Positions 1 through 12,480 of a DNA stretch of 64,000 bases are shown piece after piece. Origin of the DNA: Styela clava (taxonomy: Eukaryota > Chordata > Ascidiacea > Stolidobranchia > Styelidae); contig NC_135254.1 of NCBI RefSeq assembly GCF_964204865.1, positions 6,081,001 to 6,145,000 of the forward strand. The letters are read 5' to 3'. The position numbers and the translations under genes were made by a program. A model generated the notes under the pieces. It saw nothing but the letters and a program-made list of their open reading frames with translations, ran no database searches and was not told the origin of the DNA. How positions within the stretch are numbered: position 1 is the first letter of the stretch; each line of letters starts with the position of its first letter.

Positions 1-2600
1 AGTTCTGTAGGTAATATATATTTTGAGTACACTTGGTGCAATATTTATTCTAATACACAGCTTAGAAAATGCTTAACTTCAATTCAACATGGAAAACAAG
101 CAAGTAAATATCTGAATATGTATGTAAATGAATATTGTAACACATACTTCATTCTGTCATTGCTGCATTGGGAATCACTCACCAAAAAACATGTACATTT
201 ACAAGGACTGTGTCAGTACGATTAAGAAAAAAGACCTATCACATCCAGTTTAAATATAAATTATTTGAACTCCATTATGGTGTTACAAAAAATGACAACA
301 AACAGCGGGACTGGTATGGTTTAGTACCTAATGCACTTCTAGTTGGCCTGGCTCAACAATTTTTGCATATGTCATTCCTAACCCCCACCTGACTATATAA
401 GGCCAAAGACCTTAAAAAAAGACTACAAAATTGAGAAAAGACGTGGTAAGATAAATGTTCCAGTAAGAAAAAAATAGTATGCAACCAAATCAAACTAACT
501 AATGAATAATAATTTTACGTTCATCGATTTTCGGTCATTCATTACTGCTTTGTTGTTTTTAACAACAAAAATGCATTTCAGCCATGTCTTTTATGAACAT
601 CTTTCGTAGTTTTACATCATCAGTATAATTTAGTTTGATACAATTTTCACCTTGTATTTTTGATTTCAAACAGAAGTTCATATTGTTCATTGTGTGTCTT
701 TATCCGTCGTCTGATTCTTTTCTGAATCTGTACCATTGTTCCCTTATGCTGTGATAACGGTACCTTTATTGCTGTACCATCTTTACCGTTGTTTTGTTGG
801 GTGACCTTTAGCGATTTAGACTCCACATCAGAAGGCTTGCTATCCTTTGTTCGAGATCACCATTTTTTTTTTTGCAAATAAGAACATGTTGAACGTTGTA
901 GAAGACTTTAATGTTGTAAATAATAACAAAGAACAAACGATGAAGACATGACGAAATGACTTCGATCCGATCCAGACGAGGCTTTTGCCTCTTCGTCTCT
1001 CCTTCGAGCACACGACTTGACTCCCAAATACCAACCCTCCTAAATATTCGATTGAAATCCTATATATACGAATATGTGTATGGTGATATCGATTCCATTA
1101 CCGGTATTGATTCGAGTTTGGAATACTAATTACCATATATCATCGATCCAATTATATTTTGGTTGTCATCTGTTCTCTAATTACAACGGGCCCTATATCA
1201 ATCCAAATCATGAATTTGGGGAATCTTGCAATAAAAAATTTCCCCTTTTTTAAGAATTTTAGCTGAAATAACGAATTTATCCTTAAACATATGGCAATAG
1301 GACATCGCAGCATTGGCAATAAGTATAAGTTTAATCTCGCTTTCTATGGCCTCTCAATAAGACATAAAAATGTGTGCTTAACTGCACATTAAACCTCCAC
1401 ATTTTGACGCTAATAACTTAGCCTACTTATGACAGTATGACAAACAACTGCAATAAGCAAAAGCAGCAAGAGAGATCCAGATAACCAGAATGGCACACGT
1501 GCCTTTGTGAGGTACCGCACATCTGTCAATCAAAATTTCCACCGGATCCGGTTACTCGGTCTTGGAATGTATTTTTGTTCTACTTATATTTTTTGTCCCG
1601 TATTGTGCGAATATTTAACTAAAATTTAGATTTATTTATATGTACTTCTAATAAAATATTATCTTGTAAAAAAACGCAAGCAAGTCACTGTCCGCGGAAA
1701 TGCATACACCCGCTCGAGGCGTTGAAAACAACTTTGTCTCACCCGAAATGGCCCCAAGGAGGCCGTGGTTATCTATTAATTTAACAGTGTTGATAGAATA
1801 TGTAGTCATACTATGAAAACGTGATACAATCTTATAGGGGCAATTTATTTCGATATTCAATGTTGGCATTCACCATGAAATATCCGGAGAAGACCCGTTG
1901 TCATGAGCGAAATTATTCGTGCGGAACCATTGACGCTTCGTGCCTTCTAGATCCAAATAAAAAAAAATTCAGGTTACCGTACTTATATGAGTCAATTTTC
2001 ATTCCTTCAATCATTAATCAGTCATTTTCTTTCGGCATAGCATAGCATAATAATTGATTGAACTGATAAATAAATTGAGAGAGCCATGAAGTATCCAAAA
2101 AGGTATCTAGTTTGAGCCGAAAGTTAGCCTCAGCCCCATTCTGCCATTTGTGCAAATATTTCTAGCTGCAGAGCAGCTGCTGCTAATACCATACTGTAAT
2201 ACGAAGCCTTGCTCAATTAAAGTAATGCGTCTTGGATTTTCTTGACCCCAGTGGCGATTTTTACTATTCAACTCCTGCTTTTGCGACTTTCAAAATATTG
2301 AGGATGTTGGGTTCAAATTCTGATGCCTAATTCTAACTGGTGGGTAGGATGGAGAGCAGAAAGGAATATTTTGAAAGGAGTAGCCTAGCTCCCAATTAGT
2401 GTCCACTCACACTGCGTTTTGTTAGAAATGAAGGTCCAGAAATGTAACGTAAAAATAGCTTTGCCCCCTTTTTTCCATTTTATAGATAACCACCATGCCA
2501 AATTTTGTTCATACTTTAATACAGATCAGTCGTTTTATAGTTGATTCCATCTCAGGATCTCTAATACCAAAATGTAACAAATAAACTAGAACGATTTTAC
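1..2600. other. upstream spacer, no gene recognised
   Basis: I find no gene I can support here. The open frames are short, low-complexity and resemble no family I know. Positions about 337-400 match one end of the inverted-repeat element at 48249-48558. A stretch near 1930-1975, ending in TCCAAATAAAAAAA, recurs at 6215-6245 and looks like a dispersed repeat tail. Any promoter or 5' non-coding exon of the coiled-coil gene that starts at 2621 should lie here, but I see no TATA box or other motif that I would trust. Confidence 0.4.
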
Positions 2601-2620
2601 GATATAAAAAAAAAAAAAAA

Positions 2621-5600
2621 ATGGCGCTGAGTATTCTAACTCCATCGAATACTACTGAATCAGAATCTCCAGAGGATTTGTTGATGAATGAAGCAATAGG
2701 AGATGAGTATGAGAATCTGTTCCGACCTTCACTGGCCGATCGTCTGCAGGTTGTATTTCATATTAGAATAAGTTTTTTTATATTGATCGCAAGAGAGGAA
2801 AACTGATAGGACAGTTTAAGCTTATGGTGTGGTGAATCATGTCCTCTGGTTTGGTTACCAGTCCATGTCGGGTTAGTTAGCCAGTTATTTGTATAACTGG
2901 ACCCTCCTACGGCAAGGATTCCAGCAATCCATTACACATCTTTTCCTCCACAGTTCCAAATCTAGCAAAGTAATTGCATTTGAAATTATTCATGACAATT
3001 CCAATTATATAGAATTTATCCGTGGAAGAGGGAAGTCGATAAGACGGCTCAACCATATGGTGAACCACAGACTCTCGTCCAATTACTAGTTCATTCCGGG
3101 TATGGGATTAGTTAGTTCAGTTATTTATTTTCTCCAGAAACGTGGATTGACTATAATACAATATATTTATGTATGTTTTATTCTTAGCCTTTCAATAGGC
3201 GTTCAATACTTATTGACTGCAACTGCAACAAGATATCATACCCACAAACAAAATAAAAGATTATTCTATCTTCATTTTCAGATTGGGTTCATGCGAGCAG
3301 ACAACGCCACTCAAACAGTTGAAACAGAAATCCTAGAATTGAAAACTCTGACAAAAACAGTTCAAGAACTTGTATCAGAAATGGAAACATTAAAACGAGA
3401 TTCACATTTTCACAAACAATTCATAAAAGCAAAATACATTAAAGATCTTGAGGACACTGCACAAAGCTTACATTTTAAATTGCAAGAGAAGTAAGTAAAA
3501 ATTGATATCTTAAAAACATAGGTTGGATTCCCAATCAAACATTGACGAAAACTTGATGTAAAATGTGTCTAAAAAGCATGAGTTGCGGAAACTGGCGACC
3601 CTAAGTATTGTAAGAATTACTGATTGAGTGTCATTTTAAAGTTTACTAAATGGACTAAATTTAGATTTTTTCAAGCAATTGTCGTTTTGAGGGCAAAATC
3701 TTATTCATAAAGGCGCAAATATTGTGTTTTAGTCTGATATGATATATAAAAATGTTGTTTATGCCTTCCCTTTCCCTGGGATAAATATGAAAAAATTATA
3801 TAAACAAATTCTTACACAAGATTTTATCTATTTTCAGAATTGTAGAAATGGAAAGAATCCATGAGGAAAGAGTGAGCGTAGTTCGGCGCAGTTTTAAACA
3901 ACAATTACAAGATGCTCTCGTTAAAATGTCAATCAAATACAAGAAATATTACGATGAAAAACTCGGGGTCAAACTTGTCCCTACAACGCCATCGGGTACT
4001 GGTAGAAACAAAGTTTTAGCACTGGAGGCTGAATTACAAAGAAACCAATCAATTATTCAAATGATGGAGGTAAGAAATAGAATGGCTTGCTTGTTGGCGT
4101 TAGGTCTGTTAAGTCAAGGTTTGGCATGTTTTCCACGTCAAGTCATACCGGGTGTCAATAAAGTCCCTTCACAATTTCAATTTCAATATGAAGTCAGTTC
4201 TCAATATATCTTAACTAGGTTTGTTGTTTTTTAAGTAGTTGTTCAAGTATTTTTATTTCATTCATTACATCTGTGAGGGCCAAAACAATATATAGTATCG
4301 ATAAATTCTTTTTGCAATTTTTAAAAATTTTGAGACTTATGGACACTCTATATATCTAAACCTGACGGAGTCATAATTCTGAAATTCCTGGAGGTAATTT
4401 ATTTCTTTACCATGCTGAAAAAAATATGCACTATACATACAAAAATTAATAAATAAAGGTAAAACCAATACCGGTTATTGGTGACAGAGTTGGATACATA
4501 GACATTCAATGGTATTAATCAAAGTCAAATTATTGTACTCGAAAACAATAAGCATTAAGTCTAACTAGCATTTTATCAAAGAAGGAGGAGTTTGTAGTTT
4601 TATAAGCCTGGAGTAAGGATAGGATTTACATATTTATCTCGAGAACGAGGAAAGACGATAAGACGGCTTAATTATATGGCGAACCACGGCTCATCGTCTG
4701 GTTACCAGTTCAAGTCTGGAATGGGATTGGTTAGCCATTTATTTGTTTTCACATGCATTGACTTGGAGCCAAAATTTTCCTTAAGTTGAAGTCCAGAAGA
4801 ACCAAGATTATTAAAAACTCAATGGACAAAATTTTTCTTAAACAAAACTCAAATGATAATTATTTTTCAACTTGAGCCTGCAAGAATAGGTCTTAAAACA
4901 GATTTATAAAATAATTTTATGATAATTCTAATAAAAGTTTATTATTAAAGTAAATAGCTCAAACAGACAGACCCTGTGATCAACATATCATCACGGAAAG
5001 ACTGCACAGCTGAATGAACATTATTTATACAAGTGACCAGTTAGGGATGCAATGAAATAATGACATGACAGTAATGATTACTGTGAACAAAAACATAAGA
5101 TTTATTTGAATTATTGAATTATTTGAGATTGAATTATCATTTAACACTGATCTTTGTTTCCTTAGGTGCAAATGGAAGAATTGAGGAACGAACTTGCCTC
5201 AAAGCCAGAAGTTACTGAAATTGTAATGGATACTGCTGAATTAGATGCCGCACTGGCACAGAATGAAGCTTTACAGGTAATTTTTTTTCTCTTGTATAAA
5301 TTTGAGAAAAAAGATTGAGTAAGAAAGGGTTTATTTGATATGTGGATTGTCGAACCAGAAACACAATGCACACATATAAAGCGTGTCCCAAAATAAATGA
5401 ACCCATTAATCTGATCACCATTTATTACCAAAACAAAAGACGTTAAAAATGTTAACATTTTTTGCGAGATCATATAATAACAATGGGGTACTGAGAGTTT
5501 TGGGGGCCTTTAGCTAGATCTGAAGGTTCATTTGAAATTAAACTTTTTGCAGAAGTTTATATAAATTTGAGAAAAGAGATTAAGAGAGAGAAGGTTTATT

Positions 5601-8600
5601 TCATATGTTTATCGTCAAACCAGAAGCACATAAAAATAAAAAAACAAACCAAATGTTCTGGTAAATTAATGAGTGTTAGCAGTACAACCGTATGATACAA
5701 GGTTTTACGAGGGTCGTCAATATATGCTTCCACCCTTGTCTTAATCAACATTGACACTAATGAAATTTGGGGCCACCCGATTTTGAAATTTTGTTTTGAT
5801 TCTTTTCTCCCCCAATATTACTAATATGCAACCCTAAATCAAGTGATTGCGAAAGTTTTTATGTGTATCATTTAGTTCAGGAGGGCAATTACTTTTCTGA
5901 GTGGGGTCAGTTACACATAATCTATTTGGTTACTGGGCCGGAGGCTTAAAACTTAATATGAAAAAGTACCGGTATGCTTAAAAAAACAGTTTATTTACAA
6001 AAGCTAGTCCAACAGGCGGAACAGCTAGGCTAACATTTATATAGTAATAAGAAGCACAGCGTAGCGATTGAGTCATGATGTTATTTTTATCGGTATTTCC
6101 AACGAAATTTATGTCCATGAAAACTATAGTTGTAATTTCAGCAGAAACAAATGGGTCGCATGAAACACTCTGGTTTTTAACCTTTTCTATCTCATGCCCA
6201 ATTTATATGAGAAATTTATTCCTTGATCCAAATAAAAAAAATTTGGTTTGGCAGTAGCTAAAATAACTCGCTTTGCTTCGAGTAAACTTTTTCCATCAAA
6301 ACATTTAATTTTCAGTCGGAAATATCTCAATTAACAAGTCGAGTTGATGAACTTCAAGATTCGGTCGAACTCAGAGAGGAAAAAATAAAAAATCTGAAAA
6401 TGGACGTTGAAGATCAAAAAGCTGAAACAGAAAAGGTATCAAGATTTTGTAATAATTATTTTCTATTCAAAAATGAAAATAGAAAAATGAGTTTTTGAAA
6501 AGTCTTGCCATGCTCCAGGAATCTCAGAAGTTTTCTATATTTTTCAAACATTTCATTGATAGACTGAGAAATAATCAGCTCCAAGAAATTATGATTGAAT
6601 TAAGACAATGGTACTCCCGTAGTATGTGTACCTGGTCAGGGTTAAGCCATAATTTTTTTCCGATTTTCCATATTCTGTTCTGGGACTGTTTGTGTTAGCC
6701 AAGTGAATATACCCTATGCCCGTAGGTTTCAGTCCCTTCACACAATTTGATGTAAAATAGGCGAAAAAAATTAGTTACCTCCATATTGGTACACACACTT
6801 CTGGAGCGCCGTTTTGTACTTCTTGAAAATTCATCGCTAGACTCAGAAATATATAGGTCCAAGATATTACGATTGAATTAAGATAATATTAAATTTTCAT
6901 AAAGTAAGTTGTCTGGTCAGACCCCGGTCAGACGAAACATTACAGAAATACATTTGTGTTAGTGTGTTAGCAAGACTATTAAATCAAGTAGTAAAGTAAG
7001 TTATAGTATGGATATTTTTTGTTGTGAGGTCTTTAGCTGTTTTCCGAGCGAGTCAAATTTTCAACTTTTTCAAAGGAAAAAGAAACTTCTCGCAAACTTG
7101 CTAAGAAATTAGAAGATCTCAAGAAAGAACTCGAGAAGAATCAAAACGAATGGAAAAAAGACGTCGATAAAATGAAAAACTCGATGCAAGAAAATATGGC
7201 CGATGAAATGAAGAAACTGATGGATGCTCAAAAAGCAATGCTTGCGGTGGGTATAAGTATAAGTTTATTTCGATTTCATAATCAGCATAATAGATGATAA
7301 AATAATTGATAAGAACAAAACGAGAATATCAGTCAGAGACCGAAGACTTATCAATCGAAAGTTAGGGGATCCCCCAAAAAAGCGCTCATACTCCATAGTG
7401 ACACCTTGTGTCCCATCACTAATTAATTAATCACTCGCTAATTATACGACATAATTCGCCCAAAATCATAGGGCTTCTGGTCCGAGATAAGATGAATGCA
7501 CATGCAAAATCTGGAGCAGATTCAATCTCGCTTTCAAGAGATATCGCGAGTATCTAACAGACAAACAAACAGACAGACAGACAAATACCTATCAACATAC
7601 TTACCGATCTTAAGATCGATAATAAATAAAACTGAATATAAAATGCGCAGATTTTGGATGGAAAGGTTTTCTGAAATAAAGTAGTACGTGTTCGCTCACC
7701 CAAATGAGAACATAGTTAACTTATAATAACAGCTTAACAGACATATATTATTGCATCGCTCTCAAGCGCAAATCCCAATTATGCAGTATCTCATCATCTT
7801 TTTTACTTGCTTATCGATCTTAAGATCGCTAGGTATGTTGATAGGTATTTGTCTGTCTGTGTGTTTGTCTGTCTGTTAGATGCACGTGATATCTCTCGAA
7901 GGCGTGGTTGAATCAGCTCCAAATTTTGCATGTGCATTCATCATATCTCCGACCAGAAAGAAGCCTATTGATTTTGGATGAATTATGTCGTATAATTAGC
8001 GAGTTATTAATTAATTAGTGATGGGACACGCGGTGTCACTATAGAGTCATGATTCGAAACCGCAGTTTCGATCGATAAGTCTTCGGTTTCCAATCGATAT
8101 TCTCGTATTCTATGTCACAAAGTGAGTTTTCCCATGTACTTTTATTTCTCATTTCAAACCTCACTTCAAGTTTTGACAAATAACCTGAATTTTCATATGT
8201 GTGTTATTAGCTTAAGCTTATTAGCTCATAACTCATCACCTCATTTAAAGTCTTGGAAATTTTTTTCCTTCCGGTTTATATACCATGCCAAAATTCGAAA
8301 CTTCTTATTGCATTCCACAGGACCAAGAAAAAATAGAAAAACAAGCTGAACTGGAGAAGCAAAGACTTCTGGAAGAAGAAAGAAAGAAATATGAAAGGAT
8401 GTTGGCGAAGGTAAGCAAGAGAAATGCTTGATCAAGATGGCACTCGCGCTGTCATAACCTCACTTTAAGGGCTTTAACTCGAAAGTCAACAAGTCTTGAA
8501 AAAAAAAATTATTTGAGAAAACGAGGAGAATATGTGAAATTGATATACAAACATCGTTGGCTTTTTAAAAGAAATAATTTGATAAATATGGCTTCAACAT

Positions 8601-11600
8601 TTGATTAGAAAGCCGACTTGAAAAGTAGCCAAGTTGTTTTGTTGAGAATATTATGAATTTCATCGTAATTTGCAATTATATCTGTCAGTAATGTAATCTA
8701 TGTTTTGATCAGCGTTGACAATATGTTAGTACAAAACACTAAGTAGCAACCATCATTACCTTTTATTCCAGGAAAGAGAAGCCGTTGAGAAACATAAACG
8801 TGAAGTTCAAGAAACCAAATCAGTCGAGCTGATTCTACAACAACAACAAAGTGAAGTCTCTGTTCTGAAGTGAGTTCTTTATATCTGTTTTATTTTCGCA
8901 CTGTCACTCTGAACCAGGATCTGATCAAGAATGCATTAATGCAGGGGCATGCAACCTGCGAAACACAAGGAAAAATTGTGCGACCCGCAGGAAAGTGTCA
9001 ATTTTGGATGATGTATGACCAGCGAAACGAGTTTTTAATTTACTTTAATATGGCACATGCGAGTAATTCCAGATCCTTTGACTATGACGTTGAAATACCA
9101 TACCAGTTGCTTGTCCAAAGCGAACAACGCATGTTATTAGATCAATACCCAAATATTTTGTGCTTGCAACTACTAGAAAGCCTATGTTGAATAAGTACAG
9201 CCCATGGTTTTACAGTTATTTGTATTAGAAGTTGCACACCCCTGCATTAAACCATCGCTATGTCTATATATATCTCTTTGGGAGTGGTAATGTAAAAAAT
9301 TGGTTTAATTGTATGTCATTTGGGTGTCGCTGCTCGATAACCGGCGCAGCGGTGTGGCTCATCGTGCTAAGCGTTAGGAATACGCTCGCCACCGCACCTC
9401 TAATTACTCTGCGTGGGTTCGAATTCCATGCGGGATGGTTATGTGCGAGAGGATTGCTGTACTCCTCACCGCCGTAGAGTGGTTCACGTAACCGCTGGTC
9501 GGTTACGGCTTTCTCCACCACCAAGTCCATGCTTCTGAAAACAAACAATATAACTAATCCCATACCCGACTTGGAATGGCAACGGGACGAGAGGCCGTGG
9601 TTCGCCATATGGATAAGCCGTCTTATCGGCTTTTCTTTCCCCCGGGATAAATATGTAAATCCTATCCTAACCAGCTTTGTTTCCCTGTGGCTTCCCTTCC
9701 CATTAAATATCAGTACATGGACTTGCATGGTGGAGGAAGCTCTAATTGACAAGCTGTTATGTGAACCGCTAATCATTTTATCAGCTTTTTTTTACCCAGG
9801 TTTAGAAATATAAACTAATCTGAGGTCGTTTTTTCAGATCTCGGTTGCAACGGACTCAAAAACAATGGGAGAAAAAGTTCTCAGTTTTGCGATCGAGTCT
9901 CCATGCTTTGAAAGATGAAAGCTACATTCGTCAGCAACTACAGAAACAATCTGCATCTTTAAAATATGCTTCGATAAGTTACGGAACTGACAATATGGTC
10001 GCGCCTCACCAGTCAGCTGTCCCGCCCCCTGCTGCAGGGCCATTGAACCCTAATAAACCTCTGGTATGAAATATATATTTAGGATTTTTCTCTTTTTTAT
10101 TTGGTAACTGATTTGCTGTAATTTCTCACCTATTTATTAGGGGGAGACACAAAATAAATTTCAAATGACTACTATGAATTATTCAAATGACTAATTTTTT
10201 AATTGAGGCCAGATTCTAAAGCCATTTCCTCAGTAAGAAACATAGGATAATTCTTTTGTTGAAAAAAAATGGACAGTGTAATTTTGTTGTTTTGTAGCTT
10301 TTTATAAACTTTTTATTTGATAACTTGATAACTTCCTTTTTCTCAATATTTACTCAAACATAGACAAAGTGTCATAATGCATTGCAACTTTAATTAAGAT
10401 TCTTAAACAAGAGAGCTATGCTCAAATATATGGACACGTAGCGCCACCCAGTGGCAATAATTTTGATGACGTCATAGCGAAAAAAAAAAGTAATAGCCTT
10501 CTGGAGAAAAATTTTATCTTTAACCACTGAAAATATCAAAGCAATTGGTCCAGTATTCGAAGAGAAAAGCGATTTTTTAAAAATGGAGACGGAGACAAAT
10601 AATAACAATAACAACAAAATTTTGAAACGATCGTTATGGCCACTAAACGTGTCCAATAAAGCACCGTGGCACCAAAGGACGAGCATATACATTATTGGGT
10701 TTCATATACAACCCCCGGTAATGAAAGTCGATAATACGGCTTAACAATAAGACAGACCACGGCCCCTCTTCAGATTATCGGAAAGTCGAAAGCAACCAGG
10801 GGTTACTTGAACAAACCTACAGCAGCGCGGAGTCCAGCTGTCTTCTAACAGGATTTGATTTTGCTAGCCAGTGCAGGATAATCAGAGCTGAAATAGCAGA
10901 CATATCCCTAACGCCCACCACGGTGCATCAACCTCTGAACAACTGTGCTGACACGGCTGAGTGATGGTTTCTAGAGTTCGGCACACAAAATACCATGCAT
11001 TGAATTTTTCCTAAGTGATTCAGCACGAGTCTTGCTGCACACTACTCTTGAATCACTTAGGACCTTCACTTTTGTTGCAACAGCATTCTTGCATTATATG
11101 CATACAGATCCATTGGCACAAAGGCATAGAAGGAGAATAAGTAATTAGTCTCGCAGAAACCTACTCATTAGCACATTTAAATCTTTGATTAATATGTTAT
11201 CTAACCCGAATTATACTATTTCAGCCTGCAATACGAGGTGGCTCAGGCAAGAGGCCTCCACTCCCAACAAATACCTTACCAAGCGGACCAGGAACAGAAA
11301 TCTTCACTACAGGTTAGTATGCAGATAGGATAGGATTTACAAATTTATTTCGGGGGGGAGAAAAGTTGCTGAGATGGCCTAATCATATGACGAACCACGG
11401 CCTCTTGTCCAGTTACCAGTCCAGGTCAGGTATGGAATTAGTTGGCCAGTTAATTGTTTCAGATGCATGGACTTGATGGTAGAGAAGGCCATAACCAGCG
11501 GCAGCAAGAAGGAGTCTAGCAATCCTCTTGCACATATTCATCCCAGCAAGGGAATCGAACATGCGAACCCATGCAGGGTAATCAGAGGTGCGGTGGCGAG

Positions 11601-12480
11601 CATATTCCTAACGCTTAGCACAACGCGCCATTTGCTGAAATTAATCTTTTGATGTTTTACTATTATAAGACTGGGACACTCAAACTGTTACAAGAATCGT
11701 GGTGACTAAAAAAATGTCATGTCCCACACCTCTAACAAGTGATGCAACTATTCAAGTATGGAACGTGTACAAAATGTCATATGAAGATGCGCCATCGTGT
11801 TATGCCAGTGTTTCCTTACCTATGGGTGGCGAAATATACCGAACTGGGTCGTCTGAAAATTTTTTTGGGTCGCTTGGTTTTTCAAAAATATAAAGTAGAA
11901 GTTACCAATTCAATTTTTTAGTAACTTTTATCGTTTATTTTAAATTTCGTTTTGAAGTGTTGCTTAATAGTAATTGTATATGTGGGAAGTATAACAGCGT
12001 ATAAAACAGCAGCATTTATTTTATTTTTTTAAGTTAAACGTTTCCAGGAACTCGCCGAAGGCAAACGAGCACAGCTTTTCTTACTTTGTTTTATATCAGT
12101 CATTCAATTTTACGGCCAGACAAGTACTACATGCTATTCAGTATTTGGGCATATCCTTGGATCACAAGATTCTACAAAATTTATTTTTCGGAAAATTTTG
12201 GTCGCTTGGAAAATAAGTTGGGAAACACAACTCAAACATTGTATCAAATTTGAAAAAAAAAAAATAAAAGTAAAAGCCTTCTGAAGACACACACATAGAT
12301 CCACTTCGTGTTCAATAACAGTTTTGATCTTCTAACACAGGAGCAGTAGACTCAGGAGATGAGCAAGAAATAGCTGAATACACCGACGGTTTCGTTCCGT
12401 TACCAAGCCCTCCCCATTGGCAGAGACATCAGTTTGGAGAATACATGCCCAGTATACAACAACCTGTGAACTTCTCATAA
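2621..12480 (+). CDS. C10orf67: C10orf67-like coiled-coil protein, 11 exons
   Basis: Exons: 2621-2749, 3282-3490, 3838-4069, 5166-5276, 6316-6435, 7076-7246, 8321-8410, 8772-8869, 9838-10063, 11225-11312, 12341-12480. All junctions are GT-AG, the phases match, and they join into 1614 nt (537 residues plus TAA). The vertebrate C10orf67 protein has a similar length and similar landmarks. These are an N-terminal RPSLADRLQIGF block (about residues 35-47) followed by an ATQT motif; an RRSFKQQLQDAL block (about 130-141); a long Lys/Glu-rich coiled coil (about 190-385); and a conserved WEKKFSVLRSSLHALKDE block near residues 397-414. The C-terminal tail is Pro-rich and apparently disordered. There is no signal peptide or membrane segment. 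The molecular function of the family is not established. The start was chosen as the first ATG of an exon that splices in frame; a further 5' exon is possible. The C10orf67 match is recalled from family knowledge, not from a search. Confidence 0.85.
2808..3135 (-). mobile_element. two SINE 3'-tail fragments in intron 1
   Basis: Two truncated copies (about 2808-2895 and 3005-3135) of the tRNA-derived SINE defined at 9327-9671. Both carry the tail region with the segment reading ACCATATGG...GAACCACGG on the plus strand and lack the tRNA-like head. They lie in the first intron of the coiled-coil gene. Confidence 0.6.
4147..4352. mobile_element. mariner-like MITE, copy 1
   Basis: The left end reads TACCGGGTGTCAATAAAGTC and the right end is its imperfect reverse complement (GACTTATGGACACTCTATA), flanked by TA. 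A GGGTGTCCATAAAGTC-type terminus with a TA target is typical of Tc1/mariner MITEs. A second copy lies inverted at 40797-41001. This copy begins about 78 bp after the exon 3 donor of the coiled-coil gene, so unspliced transcript would read into it. Confidence 0.6.
4616..4757 (-). mobile_element. SINE 3'-tail copy in intron 3
   Basis: Begins on the plus strand with AGGATAGGATTTACATATTT and runs through the shared tail of the SINE family to the TTTGTTTTC region. The tRNA-like head is missing, which is the usual 5' truncation of an element inserted on the minus strand. Confidence 0.7.
6609..6812. mobile_element. foldback MITE, long form
   Basis: Starts GGTACTCCCGTAGTATGTGT and ends with the complementary CACACACTTCTGGAGCGCC. 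In between it carries the family's internal block (GTTAGCCAAGTGAATATACC and GTTACCTCCATATTGGTAC). It lies in intron 5 of the coiled-coil gene. The same block recurs in both orientations at 25493, 38780, 39401, 42632 and elsewhere. Confidence 0.65.
7317..8108. repeat. large inverted repeat with ~300-bp arms
   Basis: Left arm about 7317-7625 and right arm about 7808-8108, separated by about 180 bp. The arms share, in opposite orientation, CGAGAATATC, a run ending in TTATACGACATAATTC, a GCACATGCAAAATCTGGAGC-like stretch, a GACA/GTCT microsatellite and the palindrome CGATCTTAAGATCG. A single arm without its partner occurs at about 59713-59930. It lies in intron 6 of the coiled-coil gene and could form a long hairpin in the pre-mRNA. 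Confidence 0.75.
8942..9244. mobile_element. non-autonomous hAT element, intron 8
   Basis: The ends are CAGGGGCATGCAACCTG and GTTGCACACCCCTG, an imperfect inverted pair of hAT type. The 8-bp flanks cattaatg and cattaaac agree at six of eight positions. A related but older copy is at 34081-34406; they share a TGCGACCYGC block and a GCGAACAACGCATG block. Confidence 0.65.
9327..9671 (+). mobile_element. full-length tRNA-derived SINE, family reference copy
   Basis: The head is tRNA-like, with an A-box-like TGGCTCATCGTG at 9355-9366 and a B-box-like GGTTCGAATTCC at 9416-9427, spaced as in Pol III promoters. The body includes CCGCTGGTCGGTTACGG. The tail contains GCCGTGGTTCGCCATATG and ends AAATATGTAAATCCTATCCT. 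The reverse complement of the tail is what appears in most other copies in the window. It inserted in intron 8 of the coiled-coil gene. Confidence 0.75.
10395..10690. repeat. probable dispersed repeat in intron 9
   Basis: Contains GCGCCACCCAGTGGCAAT, a palindromic GATGACGTCATAG and an ACAAATAATAACAATAACAA run, features common in old dispersed animal repeats. I see no second clear copy in this window, so the family assignment is uncertain. Confidence 0.3.
11324..11636 (-). mobile_element. near full-length tRNA-derived SINE
   Basis: Reverse-oriented copy of the 9327-9671 family. The tail comes first on the plus strand (AGGATAGGATTTAC) and the tRNA-like head last (GCGGTGGCGAGCATATTCCT, then AACGCTTAGCACAACG). 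It begins about 12 bp after the exon 10 donor of the coiled-coil gene. Confidence 0.7.
11806..12228. mobile_element. probable hAT MITE, intron 10
   Basis: The left end reads CAGTGTTTCCTTACC and the right end TTGGGAAACAC, a loose inverted pair. The interior shares GCTTAATAGTAATTGTA and a TATGTGGGAAGTAT block with a second copy at about 45800-46134, which ends TTGGGAACCCCTGG. No target duplication could be confirmed. Confidence 0.45.

Noticed and set aside
9344-9435. functional tRNA gene
   Set aside because: The A and B boxes are good, but the flanking stems do not pair and the same head occurs in other SINE copies.
9264-9776. 170-codon open frame on the minus strand
   Set aside because: It is the antisense reading of the SINE at 9327-9671; pieces of the same frame recur wherever the SINE does.
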